The notes: generated by a model from the sequence alone, not told the origin. 64,000 nucleotides of DNA from Gottfriedia sp049568075 (GCA_049568075.1 CP144911.1); one strand, 5' to 3'. Counted from the stretch's first letter, positions 1 through 9,292 are shown. A program made the numbers and translations.

Positions 1-1
1 A

Positions 2-94
2 TCTTTACATCAAAACTTTGATGATGTTCAAGGAAAAGTAGAAGATCTATGGAGATCTCAACAAATGTTTTCAAAAGGAGTAGAACAAGAATAA
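2..94 (+). CDS. C-terminal end of the gene upstream of gntK (partial, possibly the gluconate repressor)
   Basis: An open frame enters from the left edge and gives 30 residues ending FSKGVEQE before TAA at 92-94. That stop overlaps the gntK start as TAATG, so the two are very likely translationally coupled in one operon. In Bacillus gnt operons the gene before gntK is the GntR repressor, so that is the likeliest identity, but too little protein is visible to confirm it. The frame's existence argues against reading gntK from the earlier ATG at 49. Confidence 0.55.
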   Translation, partial: SLHQNFDDVQGKVEDLWRSQQMFSKGVEQE

Positions 95-1638
95 TGACAA
101 ACTATATGTTAGGGTTAGACATCGGTACCACAAGCACAAAAGCCGTTTTATTTACTGAAACAGGTGAAGTCATCCAGCAAGAGAATATCGGATACCCACT
201 CTATACGCCTGATATTTCAACAGCTGAACAAGAGCCAGAGGAGATCTTTACAGCTTTATTGCAAGCGGTTTCTAAAATAATGAAACAACATTCTCAAAAA
301 GAGATATTATTTATTTCTTTTAGTAGTGCAATGCATAGCTTAATTGCCATGGATGAAAATGATCAACCTTTAACGCCTTGTATTACATGGGCAGATAATC
401 GAAGTGAGTCTTGGACTCATAAAATTAAAGATGAATTAAATGGTCACGAAATATACAAACGAACAGGAACTCCTATTCATCCAATGTCACCTTTAAGCAA
501 GATTACCTGGATTGTAAACGAAAGACCAGAGATCGCACAAAAAGCGAAAAAATATATTGGGATTAAAGAATATGTATTTAAAAAATTCTTTGACCAATAT
601 GTTGTAGATCATTCGCTTGCTTCAGCCATGGGTATGATGAATCTTAAAACATTAGATTGGGATGAGGAAGCTTTACAGATTGCTGGGATTTCAACTGATC
701 AACTATCAAGACTAGTACCTACTACGGAGATTTTTACAAACTGTAATCCTGATTTAGCTAGACAAATGGGAATTGATCCACAAACTCCATTTGTAATTGG
801 TGCAAGTGATGGCGTGCTTTCCAATCTTGGTGTGAATGCGATTCGAAAAGGAGAAATTGCAGTCACAATCGGGACAAGTGGTGCAATTCGAACGATTATT
901 GACAAACCACAAACTGACGAAAAAGGACGAATATTTTGCTACGCATTAACGGAAAAACATTGGGTCATCGGTGGGCCAGTGAATAATGGTGGTATGATTT
1001 TTCGCTGGATTCGTGATGAATTTGCGGCTTCAGAAGTTGAAACTGCAAAAAGATTAGGTATTGATCCATATGAAGTATTAACAAAGATTGCCGAAGGAGT
1101 AAAACCTGGGGCAGATGGCTTGCTATTCCATCCTTATTTAGCGGGTGAACGTGCACCATTATGGAACCCTGATGTTCGAGGATCCTTTTTCGGCTTAACG
1201 ATGGCACATAAGAAGGAGCATATGATTCGCTCTGCACTTGAAGGGGTTATATACAATCTTTACACAGTATTTTTAGCTTTAGTTGAATGTATGGATGGAC
1301 CAGTATCTAAAATCCAAGCAACTGGTGGGTTTGCAAGATCAAATGTATGGCGTCAGATGATGTCTGATATTTTTGATTTAGATGTAGTCGTACCAGAAAG
1401 CTATGAAAGTTCATGTCTTGGTGCTTGTATTTTAGGTCTTTATGCAACAGGAAAAATAGAATCCTTTGAAGTAGTATCTGAAATGGTCGGTAATACTCAC
1501 AAACATACTCCTAATGAAGATGCAGTAAGAGAATATCGAGAATTATTGCCAATCTTTATTAGCCTATCGAGAGTGTTAGAAAAAGATTATAAGCGAATTG
1601 CTAATTATCAAAGAGGATTAATTAAAAAAAATAAATAG
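94..1638 (+). CDS. gntK: Gluconokinase (FGGY family)
   Basis: This 514-residue protein phosphorylates gluconate to 6-phosphogluconate in the cytoplasm, feeding the pentose phosphate pathway. The N-terminal phosphate-binding motif DIGTTSTKAV sits near residue 9. The second half has the FGGY ATPase core (VTIGTSGAIRT near 265) and the late signature GGFARSNVWRQ near 415. Length matches Bacillus GntK (about 513). I place the start at ATG 94 because AAAAGGAG lies at 73-80 and the upstream frame stops there as TAATG; an earlier in-frame ATG at 49 lacks a ribosome site. gntP follows 18 bases later. Xylulokinase is the main alternative family member, but the gntP neighbour supports gluconate. Confidence 0.92.
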   Translation: MTNYMLGLDIGTTSTKAVLFTETGEVIQQENIGYPLYTPDISTAEQEPEEIFTALLQAVSKIMKQHSQKEILFISFSSAMHSLIAMDENDQPLTPCITWADNRSESWTHKIKDELNGHEIYKRTGTPIHPMSPLSKITWIVNERPEIAQKAKKYIGIKEYVFKKFFDQYVVDHSLASAMGMMNLKTLDWDEEALQIAGISTDQLSRLVPTTEIFTNCNPDLARQMGIDPQTPFVIGASDGVLSNLGVNAIRKGEIAVTIGTSGAIRTIIDKPQTDEKGRIFCYALTEKHWVIGGPVNNGGMIFRWIRDEFAASEVETAKRLGIDPYEVLTKIAEGVKPGADGLLFHPYLAGERAPLWNPDVRGSFFGLTMAHKKEHMIRSALEGVIYNLYTVFLALVECMDGPVSKIQATGGFARSNVWRQMMSDIFDLDVVVPESYESSCLGACILGLYATGKIESFEVVSEMVGNTHKHTPNEDAVREYRELLPIFISLSRVLEKDYKRIANYQRGLIKKNK

Positions 1639-1656
1639 ATTTTTGGGGGGATTTCC

Positions 1657-3003
1657 ATGCCACTAGTTATAGTAGGAATAGGAATTTTAGCATTACTGTT
1701 TTTAATTATGAAGTTTAAATTAAACACTTTTGTTTCATTAATTATTGTTTCATTTGGGGTTGCTTTAGCACTTGGAATAAAACCAGATAATATTGGCACA
1801 ACTATTGAAGCTGGATTAGGTGCAACACTTGGGCATTTAGCATTAATCTTCGGACTTGGTGCAATGCTTGGTAAGTTGATTGCAGACTCTGGTGGCGCAC
1901 AACGTATTGCGATGACGCTTGTTAACAAATTTGGTGAAAAAAATATTCAATGGGCTGTCGTTGTTGCTTCGTTTATTATCGGTGTAGCATTATTCTTTGA
2001 AGTTGGATTAGTTTTATTAATACCGATCGTATTTGCAATTTCAAAACAATTAAGGGTTTCTATTTTATATTTAGGCATTCCAATGGCGGCTGCATTATCT
2101 GTAACACACGGTTTCTTACCACCACACCCAGGTCCAACAGCAATTGCTGGTGAATATGGTGCAAATCTTGGTGAAGTATTACTTTATGGTTTTATTATTG
2201 CGATTCCAACTGTTATTATCGCAGGTCCTTTATTTACAAAGCTTGCTAAAAAGCTAGTACCTGCATCCTTCACAAAAACGGGTAATATTGCATCTTTAGG
2301 TGAACAAAAAACATTTAAACTTGAAGAAACTCCTGGTTTTGGGATCAGTGTTTTTACAGCTTTACTTCCTGTTATTTTAATGTCATTTGCAACAATTGTT
2401 AATTTACTGCAAAAAACAATTGGATTTGAAGATAATAGTTTACTAGTAGCGATTCGATTTATTGGTAATGCTGGTACGGCAATGGTGATTTCATTATTAG
2501 TGGCGATTTATACAATGGGATTAGCTAGAAAAATACCAATTAAAGAAGTTATGAACTCTTGTACAACTGCAATTACACATATTGGGATGATGCTCTTAAT
2601 CATCGGAGGTGGCGGTGCCTTCAAACAAGTGTTAATAGATGGCGGTGTTGGTGATTATGTAGCTGAGTTATTCAAAGGAACATCAATTTCACCGATTTTA
2701 CTTGCTTGGATTATAGCAGCAATCCTACGAATTTCCCTAGGTTCTGCTACTGTTGCAGCATTAACTACTTCTGGTTTAGTCCTTCCAATGCTAGGTCATT
2801 CTGACGTTAACTTAGCTTTAGTCGTTCTAGCAACTGGAGCAGGTAGTTTAATTGCTTCACATGTAAATGACGCAGGATTTTGGATGTTTAAAGAATATTT
2901 TGGGTTAAGTATGAAAGAAACTTTCTTAACTTGGACATTACTAGAATCAATTATTTCCGTTTGCGGATTGGTCTTTATTCTATTACTAAGTTTATTCGTA
3001 TAA
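1657..3003 (+). CDS. gntP: Gluconate:H+ symporter
   Basis: This 448-residue, very hydrophobic protein has about 12 predicted membrane segments and belongs to the GntP family of gluconate permeases. Visible family features are the conserved region THGFLPPHPGPTAIA near residues 150-164, the glycine-rich segment GGGGAFKQVLIDGG near 328-341, and the late segment LIASHVNDAGFWMFKEYFG. A strong GGGGGGA ribosome site precedes ATG 1657. It lies 18 bases after gntK, as in gntRKPZ operons. No 6-phosphogluconate dehydrogenase (gntZ) follows; transcription appears to end at the hairpin near 3.06 kb. Confidence 0.93.
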   Translation: MPLVIVGIGILALLFLIMKFKLNTFVSLIIVSFGVALALGIKPDNIGTTIEAGLGATLGHLALIFGLGAMLGKLIADSGGAQRIAMTLVNKFGEKNIQWAVVVASFIIGVALFFEVGLVLLIPIVFAISKQLRVSILYLGIPMAAALSVTHGFLPPHPGPTAIAGEYGANLGEVLLYGFIIAIPTVIIAGPLFTKLAKKLVPASFTKTGNIASLGEQKTFKLEETPGFGISVFTALLPVILMSFATIVNLLQKTIGFEDNSLLVAIRFIGNAGTAMVISLLVAIYTMGLARKIPIKEVMNSCTTAITHIGMMLLIIGGGGAFKQVLIDGGVGDYVAELFKGTSISPILLAWIIAAILRISLGSATVAALTTSGLVLPMLGHSDVNLALVVLATGAGSLIASHVNDAGFWMFKEYFGLSMKETFLTWTLLESIISVCGLVFILLLSLFV

Positions 3004-3057
3004 TGGAAAAAACCAGTAGGATGTATTACTTTTCTCTTACGTAGGTTAATTAATCAT

Positions 3058-3131
3058 AAAGAGCAGTTTCCTCATTATAATACTTAGAAACTTTTACGTA
3101 TTATAGTAGTGGTATACTGCTCTTTATTTTA
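3058..3131 (+). terminator. Terminator after gntP
   Basis: AAAGAGCAG at 3058-3066 pairs with CTGCTCTTT at 3117-3125, with an inner ATAATAC/GTATTAT pairing, followed by a short T-rich tail. It closes the gluconate operon. Confidence 0.8.
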
Positions 3132-3451
3132 TTATCGTTCAGTCTTTGTGAACTAATCGACATTCAATGAAGAACGTGACAATTTCAACGTGGTAATCGA
3201 TTAGGTAATGATACCCTTTATTTATTGAAAGATGTAGTTCTGTAAGAATATAGGTTTGAGGCTTAGTGCATAATATTGTTTTGGTCAAACAGACCTAAAT
3301 TTAAAGATATATGGTAATTTTTTTTACTTTTGTTAATAATTTTGGACTGGAAAAAATACAGGTCAAATGACATAAATAATCTTTTAGTGGGTTTAAAAAA
3401 CGATTCAATTTAAAAGTATCAAAAATCCCTAAAAGTATAAAATCTAATTGT

Positions 3452-3461
3452 TAGAATTCTA
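3452..3461. promoter_or_regulatory. Operator copy 1 (TAGAATTCTA palindrome), upstream of the marR -35
   Basis: TAGAATTCTA in the context GTTAGAATTCTAT. It is the first of three copies around the MarR/MATE pair and lies just upstream of the -35 box at 3471. A palindrome of this form is typical of MarR-family dimer sites, so autoregulation is inferred. Confidence 0.65.
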
Positions 3462-3470
3462 TCTTTTTAA

Positions 3471-3499
3471 TTGACATAGGACTCCCACCGAGTTATATT
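3471..3499 (+). promoter_or_regulatory. Sigma-A promoter of marR
   Basis: TTGACA at 3471-3476 and TATATT at 3494-3499 are separated by 17 bases, close to consensus. The promoter is bracketed by palindromes at 3452 and 3512, so a dimer bound at either site could block initiation. Confidence 0.75.
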
Positions 3500-3511
3500 G
3501 GTTTCAGACAG

Positions 3512-3523
3512 TTAGAATTCTAA
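3512..3523. promoter_or_regulatory. Operator copy 2 (TTAGAATTCTAA), over the marR start of transcription
   Basis: A perfect 12-base palindrome TTAGAATTCTAA sits just downstream of the -10 box and upstream of the ribosome site. The same 12-mer recurs before the MATE gene, which points to one regulator controlling both genes. Confidence 0.7.
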
Positions 3524-3542
3524 TTATTCGGAGGTGAACGAT

Positions 3543-3962
3543 TTGATTGATACACCTTATACGAGACTTCTTAGTACCATTATGCATAAGGTACGGGATC
3601 AATTGTCGTATCGTACGAAAGAACTTGAAGTAAATCCACAACAAGGTAGGATGATCAGTTATATTGCTGAGCATCAAGATCGAGGTTTAATTCAAAAGGA
3701 TTTAGCAGATGCATTTAATCGAAGAGGTGCAAGTATAACCAGCATGCTTCAAGGACTTGAAAAGAATGGATATATCGGTAGAAAAATTCAAGCTGATAAC
3801 GAACGTCAGAAGCAAATTTTCGTGTTAGATAAAGGTAAAGAAATCGTTAATCAGATTGATGATCTGTTTTTGGCAATGGAATTACGATTAACAGAGTCAT
3901 TGACTGAAGAAGAAAAAAATGAATTTTTACGCCTATTGAAAAAAATTGATTCAAACCTTTGA
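3543..3962 (+). CDS. MarR-family transcriptional regulator
   Basis: A 139-residue winged-helix repressor. The DNA-binding part includes QKDLADAFNRRGASITSMLQ (near residues 57-76), followed by a GLEKNGYIGRK wing; helices at both ends form the dimer interface. I chose TTG 3543 because GGAGG at 3530-3534 is correctly spaced for it; an in-frame GTG at 3534 overlaps that ribosome site. The gene lies between operator palindromes and directly before a MATE pump, so it is probably an autoregulated repressor of the pump that releases DNA when a drug or phenolic ligand binds. The ligand cannot be predicted. Confidence 0.88.
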   Translation: MIDTPYTRLLSTIMHKVRDQLSYRTKELEVNPQQGRMISYIAEHQDRGLIQKDLADAFNRRGASITSMLQGLEKNGYIGRKIQADNERQKQIFVLDKGKEIVNQIDDLFLAMELRLTESLTEEEKNEFLRLLKKIDSNL

Positions 3963-4012
3963 GTGACTACGACCATTACGGTCGTATCGATAAATAGTTA
4001 GTAATCTAAAAG

Positions 4013-4024
4013 TTAGAATTCTAA
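4013..4024. promoter_or_regulatory. Operator copy 3 (TTAGAATTCTAA), upstream of the MATE gene
   Basis: Identical in all 12 bases to the palindrome at 3512-3523 and placed about 55 bases before the MATE start codon. This supports direct control of the pump by the adjacent MarR protein. Confidence 0.7.
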
Positions 4025-4078
4025 TTGTATGAGCTTAAACTAAAATAAAAAAGATAAGATTCGGGAGGGTGGAATATA

Positions 4079-5452
4079 ATGGAAGAATTTGAAGTTGATC
4101 AATCTAATATTTATTATTTAAAAGATGCACCGATTCGTAAAGCGTTAGCTCGTTTATGTATTCCTATGATGATCGGGATTTCTGCTGGTACAATTTATAA
4201 CTTAATAAACGTATTTTTTATCGGTTTAGTTCATGATACTGCGATGTTAAGCGCCATAACATTAGGCTTACCAATCTTTACAGTACTAATGGCGATTGGG
4301 AATGTATTTGGCGTTGGTGCAGGAACTTTTATTACTCGGCTCTTAGGTGAAGGGAATCTTCAGAAAGGGAAATCAGTAGCTGGTTATGCTTTTTATATGA
4401 GCATTATATGTGGATTAATGATTGCGGTAATTGCCTTATTATTTGTTAATCCAATTGTTCATTTGTTAGGAGCGGACGCTACAACATTGCTTTATACAAA
4501 ACAATATACAATCACGCTTTTTATTGGTGGCTTTGCATTTATATTGAACTTTGCATTAGAACAAATTGTCCGTTCTGAAGGTGCAGCAAAAGAATCAATG
4601 TATGGCATGTTCATAAGCGTTATTTTTAGCATCATATTTGATGTGTTATTCATTTTAGTTTTAAACCTTCATGTAATGGGTGCTGCCCTTTCTATGGTTT
4701 TAGCAAATATCGCAGCAAGCATATATTACATTTGGTTTTTAGAAAGAAAAAGTGAAACATTAAGAGGTTTCTTAAAGCATTGGAAAGTATCGTTGACCAA
4801 TCAATTAGAAATCTATAAAGTCGGTGTTCCAGAGTTATTTAAAATGTCATTTATGATTGTTACAACTTTACTATTAAACAACTATGCTATTGAATACGGC
4901 GAGCATGTTGTAGCAAGCTTTGGAATTGCAGTAAGGATTGCACAACTTCCAGAATTTATTACGATGGGCATATTTATAGGGGCTATTTCTTTAATTGCTT
5001 ATAACTTTGGTGGGAAAAATAAACCGCGTCTATCTGAAACATTAAAAGAGTTAACATTATGGATTGGTGGAATCTCAATTTTATTTGGAGGGATTGTTTA
5101 TATTTTTAAAATTCAAGTACTCGGTTTCTTTACAAGCGATTCAGCTGTGCTAAGTATTGGAGCATTAATCTTAACAGCTCAACTTATTTCATCTGTTTTT
5201 AACGGATTCACTGGTTTATTCACTAGTATCTTCCAAGCGTCTGGTGAAGGACTTGCAACAGGAATAATGTCAATTACACAAGGTGTTCTTTTCATTCCAG
5301 TTGTCATCATCTTGCATCATTTTTATGGATTAAATGGCATAATTTGGTCTTTAACACTTACTGAGGGGATCACGTTCTTTATGGGTGCCATTCTAATGAT
5401 TCCTTACTTAGGAAAACTTAAGAAAATGCCAGATAGCAGCCTAGCTCATTAA
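4079..5452 (+). CDS. MATE-family multidrug efflux transporter
   Basis: A 457-residue integral membrane protein with about 12 helices in two six-helix MatE repeats, the usual MATE length. It should export cationic drugs or other toxic compounds using an Na+ or H+ gradient. Family-like stretches include GISAGTIYNLINVFFIG in helix 1 and GNVFGVGAGTFITRLLG in helix 2. GGGAGGG precedes ATG 4079. Its partner is the MarR gene 116 bases upstream, with a shared operator. Sequence alone does not distinguish a drug pump from a metabolite exporter. Confidence 0.9.
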   Translation: MEEFEVDQSNIYYLKDAPIRKALARLCIPMMIGISAGTIYNLINVFFIGLVHDTAMLSAITLGLPIFTVLMAIGNVFGVGAGTFITRLLGEGNLQKGKSVAGYAFYMSIICGLMIAVIALLFVNPIVHLLGADATTLLYTKQYTITLFIGGFAFILNFALEQIVRSEGAAKESMYGMFISVIFSIIFDVLFILVLNLHVMGAALSMVLANIAASIYYIWFLERKSETLRGFLKHWKVSLTNQLEIYKVGVPELFKMSFMIVTTLLLNNYAIEYGEHVVASFGIAVRIAQLPEFITMGIFIGAISLIAYNFGGKNKPRLSETLKELTLWIGGISILFGGIVYIFKIQVLGFFTSDSAVLSIGALILTAQLISSVFNGFTGLFTSIFQASGEGLATGIMSITQGVLFIPVVIILHHFYGLNGIIWSLTLTEGITFFMGAILMIPYLGKLKKMPDSSLAH

Positions 5453-5573
5453 TAACCAATTATTACTCAAAAAAGCATAAAGGGATTGTCAGTATTAAAA
5501 ATTATATGATAAAATTCAAACCTTGAAAAAAGTTATTAACCAAAATGTGTGTAACAGATAATAGACTGGAAAC

Positions 5574-5610
5574 AAAGCATAAGTTCATCAAGACCTTATG
5601 CTTTATTTTA
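5574..5610. terminator. Bidirectional terminator between MATE and trmB-like genes
   Basis: AAAGCATAAG (5574-5583) pairs with CTTATGCTTT (5595-5604), with T-rich sequence on the plus strand and A-rich sequence on the other side. It can serve both convergent genes. Confidence 0.75.
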
Positions 5611-5634
5611 TTTGTTCCTTAAATTTGCTTAATA

Positions 5635-6417
5635 TTATTCAGTGAAAAAGGCTCTTCGCTCAGAAGTAATCCATTGCTCTAAATCGTCTTGACTACGTCG
5701 GACAAGTCTATTCACTAATACATCGTGCCATATATAATCCTCTAATAAATAAATATGAACTGGATCATTTGTATAAAAAGCAACACTGCGCTCTTCAATG
5801 GATGGTCCATAAATCATCTCTTTAGAATCAATCGACAAAATAAACCAATGATTTGTAGACTTGGTCTCAGTAAATGGTGTAATGCGATGACTTTCTAGAT
5901 TCCCTATTGGATTTTCGACGTGTAGCGTAATTCCTTGAATGGTTGCTTTTTCAGTCGCATGAACCAGATCTTTTTTCAAAACCTCATACATTTCGTCCCA
6001 CATTGAAATCACAATCCGTTTTTCTGCTTTTTTTATCAGCGTCTCACAATAGTTAATAATCGTTTTATAGTCTTTTAATGTAATTACACGGTTGTCCTCT
6101 TTTTCACCAAATGATTCTAGGTCGTTTAAAGAGTCACTTATTACAGAATAAGTTGATTGCCACTCTGATTGGGCCTTCTGTAAAAAGATCTCAACCGGCA
6201 GAGGTGAATATCGTGTCGTGTCATTTATTTCCTCTTTCAAGACAATTCCTTTTTCAACAAGATTACCTAACACATCATAAATACGCGCTCTAGGTATACC
6301 TGAGTCCTTGCTAACTTGGTAGGCTGTTACAGGTCCTTGTTTAACGAGTGATACATAAGATTTAGCTTCATATTCGTTAAAACCTAATTTTTTGAACTGT
6401 TGCACTAGATCTTCCAT
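5635..6417 (-). CDS. TrmB-family transcriptional regulator
   Basis: 260 residues. The N-terminal winged-helix domain reads FKKLGFNEYEAKSYVSLVKQ, then GIPRARIYDVLGNLVEKG, which is diagnostic of the TrmB family (residues about 8-65). A short linker leads to the phospholipase-D-like ligand domain (about 110-250), with ISMWDEMYE near 137. TrmB proteins usually sense sugars or other small molecules. The gene is divergent from a TauE/SafE permease with about 110 bases between start codons, so it is probably a local regulator of that permease. The ligand is unknown. Confidence 0.88.
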   Translation of the reverse strand: MEDLVQQFKKLGFNEYEAKSYVSLVKQGPVTAYQVSKDSGIPRARIYDVLGNLVEKGIVLKEEINDTTRYSPLPVEIFLQKAQSEWQSTYSVISDSLNDLESFGEKEDNRVITLKDYKTIINYCETLIKKAEKRIVISMWDEMYEVLKKDLVHATEKATIQGITLHVENPIGNLESHRITPFTETKSTNHWFILSIDSKEMIYGPSIEERSVAFYTNDPVHIYLLEDYIWHDVLVNRLVRRSQDDLEQWITSERRAFFTE

Positions 6418-6484
6418 TTTTTCGCACTCCTATTTTTTGTTTATGTAATAAATTTACAATAACTATTTACAGATAGCAATTTGT

Positions 6485-6511
6485 TAGTTACTATTTCAGT
6501 AGTGACTATTT
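6485..6511. promoter_or_regulatory. Direct repeats in the trmB-like/TSUP divergent promoter region
   Basis: TAGTTACTATTT (6485-6496) and TAGTGACTATTT (6500-6511) are near-identical direct repeats 15 bases apart, and a related AACTATTT lies near 6460. They lie just before the TSUP ribosome site and could be binding sites for the divergently encoded TrmB-type regulator. This is inference from position and repetition only. Confidence 0.4.
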
Positions 6512-6527
6512 TGAAAGGTTGATAGAA

Positions 6528-7289
6528 ATGCATCTAGACTCATCTTTATTAATTATTTTAATTTGTTTTGGATTTTTAGCTTCATTTATTGATTCTGTTG
6601 TTGGGGGTGGTGGGTTGATTACACTACCAGCATTATTATTCACTGGACTTAACCCTGCAGTGGCTGTAGCTACCAATAAATTAGCAGCGACAATTGGCTC
6701 TCTAACAAGTACATTAATGTTTTATCGTTCTGGTAAAATCGAATTAAAATCAGTGCTTAAATTTTTTCCACTCTCATTTGTTGGCTCATTATTAGGTGCA
6801 TACACTGTACATTTGTTAAACCCTGAAATGCTTAAGCCATTGATGTTAATTATGCTCGGAGCAGTAGCAATTTTTACTATTTTCAAGAAAGATTGGGGAA
6901 GCATTTCAACACAAAAAAACTTACCCAATTATCAATTCATTATTTTTTTAGTTACGATATTTGCGATTGGCTTTTATGATGGGTTCATTGGACCTGGAAC
7001 AGGATCATTTTTAATTTTTGCTTTTTTAATGATTGGGTTTGATTTTTTAAAGTCTGCAGGCAATGCAAAATTTTTAAACTTTAGTAGTAATATTGCTGGA
7101 TTGTTAATGTTTATGTTTTTAGGAAAAGTAAACTACACTTATGGAATCATAATGGGAATTGCACAAATTGCAGGCGCGATATGTGGATCGAAATTTGCGA
7201 TAAAAAAAGGAAGTGGATATGTACGTGCTCTTTTTATTGCAGTAACCTGTTTACTATTAGTGAAGAATATTTATGATTATATTCAATAA
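6528..7289 (+). CDS. TauE/SafE (TSUP) family membrane transporter
   Basis: 253 residues with about eight hydrophobic segments in two repeats. The N-terminal motif SFIDSVVGGGGLITLPALL (near 18-36) and the second-repeat motif GFYDGFIGPGTGSFLIFAFL are characteristic of TSUP permeases, which carry sulfite, sulfonates, or related organic anions. ATG 6528 is preferred because AAAGG at 6514-6518 is nine bases upstream; the earlier TTG at 6519 overlaps it. The divergent TrmB-type gene is its likely regulator. The substrate cannot be told from sequence. Confidence 0.88.
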   Translation: MHLDSSLLIILICFGFLASFIDSVVGGGGLITLPALLFTGLNPAVAVATNKLAATIGSLTSTLMFYRSGKIELKSVLKFFPLSFVGSLLGAYTVHLLNPEMLKPLMLIMLGAVAIFTIFKKDWGSISTQKNLPNYQFIIFLVTIFAIGFYDGFIGPGTGSFLIFAFLMIGFDFLKSAGNAKFLNFSSNIAGLLMFMFLGKVNYTYGIIMGIAQIAGAICGSKFAIKKGSGYVRALFIAVTCLLLVKNIYDYIQ

Positions 7290-7936
7290 CGTTTAAAATA
7301 CTGATCTTCCTACAAGCTCACAATATAAAAGTGTACCTTAAAATAACCATTGATTGATCAAATAAATAGGAAAATAGAACTAGATTCTAAAAAAGCATTC
7401 CTGTTTATCGAATGGGGTACCTGTAGAGGGTTGAATTATAAAATGGACAGACGTAATTTAAGTGAATCTTGTTATAATATTATTCATTTTTGCTTTTCTA
7501 ATAATGATTTTAAATGTTAATATGTTTGAGCAGGTTTATAAGATCAACAAACTTTAGTAATTGGTTATTCTTGAGAAGTTAAAAATATTTAAGAGCTAAG
7601 TTTGAAAAAAAGTTCAAATGATTCTTATAATTGACAAGGTTGTATTTCAACAGCAAAAAAGCACCCAAGTTTATTAACTGAGGTGCTTTTTTTTGATACT
7701 TTTAGATCACTTAAATCCAAATTCTTTACTCTAGAAGCAACAAATCTAAAGAGATTCAATTGAATTGGGTTTTATAGATTTGAAAATTTTGTGACAAAAT
7801 ATAATCAAGCGAACAAACAATATCTTATTATAATAAAATTTATTGAATTTGATGAAAATGTGAGGTAAGATTGTTTGGTCTGAAAATTAGTCCAATTGAG
7901 AAACTTTATACAAATTATTAATCGGAGTTGTTGTTT
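7290..7936. other. Intergenic region between the TSUP and brnQ genes
   Basis: About 650 AT-rich bases without a convincing gene on either strand. The only clear element is the hairpin at 7654-7695. No riboswitch or T-box core was recognised upstream of brnQ. Confidence 0.6.
7654..7695. terminator. Strong hairpin terminator, possibly bidirectional
   Basis: AAAAAAGCACC pairs with AGGTGCTTTTTTTT (7681-7694). It lies about 370 bases after the TSUP gene, so it may end that transcript or one from an unrecognised unit. Confidence 0.75.
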
Positions 7937-9292
7937 ATGTCACCAAGAGTACCTAATACTTTTATAATCATTCTAGGTTTTATGTTATTTGCACTGTTTT
8001 TTGGAGCAGGAAATCTAATTTTTCCACCCATACTTGGACAGTTAGCCGGAAAAAACTTATGGATCGCCAATGCAGGCTTTTTAGTTACTGGAGTTGGATT
8101 ACCATTGTTAGGTGTTACAGCTTTTGTTTTTTCAGGTGAAAAAAATTTGCAATCTTTAGCTAGACGTGTACATCCGTTGTTTGGTATTGTATTTACTACG
8201 GTTCTTTATCTAGCAATTGGTCCATTTTTTGCTATCCCTAGATCAGGGAATGTATCGTTTGAAATTGGCGTTAAACCTTTTTTATCAAATGATGCAAGTC
8301 CTGGTGCATTAATCATATTTACAATTTTATTTTTCACAGTTACATGCTTGTTATCACTTAATCCTACAAAGATTATTGATGTAGTAGGAAAATTTCTAAC
8401 TCCTATTAAATTAACGTTTATCGGATTGCTTGTTGTTATCGCTATTGTTCATCCAATTGGGAAATTTCAAGAGCCATTTAAAGGGTACACAACAAATGTG
8501 TTTTTTAAAGGTTTCCAAGAAGGCTATTTAACAATGGATGCTCTTGTAGCTTTTGTTTTTGGAATTATTATTGTAAACGCAATTAAAGGAAAAGGAGTTA
8601 CGACTAAAAAACAGCTTATGATCATTTGTGGAAAGTCAACAGCAATAGCTGCTTCACTTTTAGCAATAATCTATTCAGCTCTTACATATATGGGGGCTTC
8701 TAGTGTTGAGAAACTTGGTCGACTAGATAATGGAGCTGAAGTTTTAGCGAAAGTTTCAGACTATTATTTTGGTTCTTATGGGGCAATATTATTAGGTTTA
8801 ATGATTACAGTGGCATGTTTGACTACGAGTGTAGGTCTAATCACTGCTTGTTCTACTTTTTTTCATGAATTGTTTCCAGCCATTTCTTACAAAAAAATTG
8901 CGATTATTATGACTGTATTTAGTACTCTTATAGCAAATATAGGGTTAACACAGCTAATTAAAGTTTCGATTCCTGTATTAATGACACTATATCCTATCGC
9001 TATATCCTTAATTTTCTTAACATTCTTACACTATACTTTTCAAGGTAGGTCAGAAGTGTATCAAGGTAGTTTGATCTTAACTTTTATTGTGAGTCTATTT
9101 GATGGGTTAAACTCAGCTGGAATACAGATTGAAGTAATTCATCATCTTTTCAATAAGTACCTCCCGTTGTATAGTTTAGGTTTAGGTTGGATATTTCCAG
9201 CTATTATTGGTGGTTTTATTGGTTATTTTATTAGTATTTTACGTAAGAAAAATAAGAAAAATATTCCTAGTTCAATTCGAAAGATCAGTTAA
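7937..9292 (+). CDS. brnQ: Branched-chain amino acid:cation symporter
   Basis: A 451-residue, 12-helix LIVCS-family transporter that imports isoleucine, leucine and valine with Na+ or H+. The signature GFMLFALFFGAGNLIFPPILG lies in helix 1 (about residues 10-30), and GPFFAIPRSGNVSFEIG near 95-111 is also family-typical. I prefer ATG 7937 over the in-frame TTG 7928 because CGGAG at 7923-7927 is nine bases from it. It is probably monocistronic or co-transcribed with the amino-acid permease 130 bases downstream; no terminator separates them. Confidence 0.92.
   Translation: MSPRVPNTFIIILGFMLFALFFGAGNLIFPPILGQLAGKNLWIANAGFLVTGVGLPLLGVTAFVFSGEKNLQSLARRVHPLFGIVFTTVLYLAIGPFFAIPRSGNVSFEIGVKPFLSNDASPGALIIFTILFFTVTCLLSLNPTKIIDVVGKFLTPIKLTFIGLLVVIAIVHPIGKFQEPFKGYTTNVFFKGFQEGYLTMDALVAFVFGIIIVNAIKGKGVTTKKQLMIICGKSTAIAASLLAIIYSALTYMGASSVEKLGRLDNGAEVLAKVSDYYFGSYGAILLGLMITVACLTTSVGLITACSTFFHELFPAISYKKIAIIMTVFSTLIANIGLTQLIKVSIPVLMTLYPIAISLIFLTFLHYTFQGRSEVYQGSLILTFIVSLFDGLNSAGIQIEVIHHLFNKYLPLYSLGLGWIFPAIIGGFIGYFISILRKKNKKNIPSSIRKIS

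Noticed and set aside
49..93. Extended N-terminus for gntK from ATG 49
   Set aside because: No ribosome site there, and the region encodes the C-terminus of the upstream gene in another frame that ends as TAATG at 92-96.
699..1237. Minus-strand open frames inside gntK
   Set aside because: They overlap a certain gene, lack ribosome sites and protein-family features; shadows of the coding strand.
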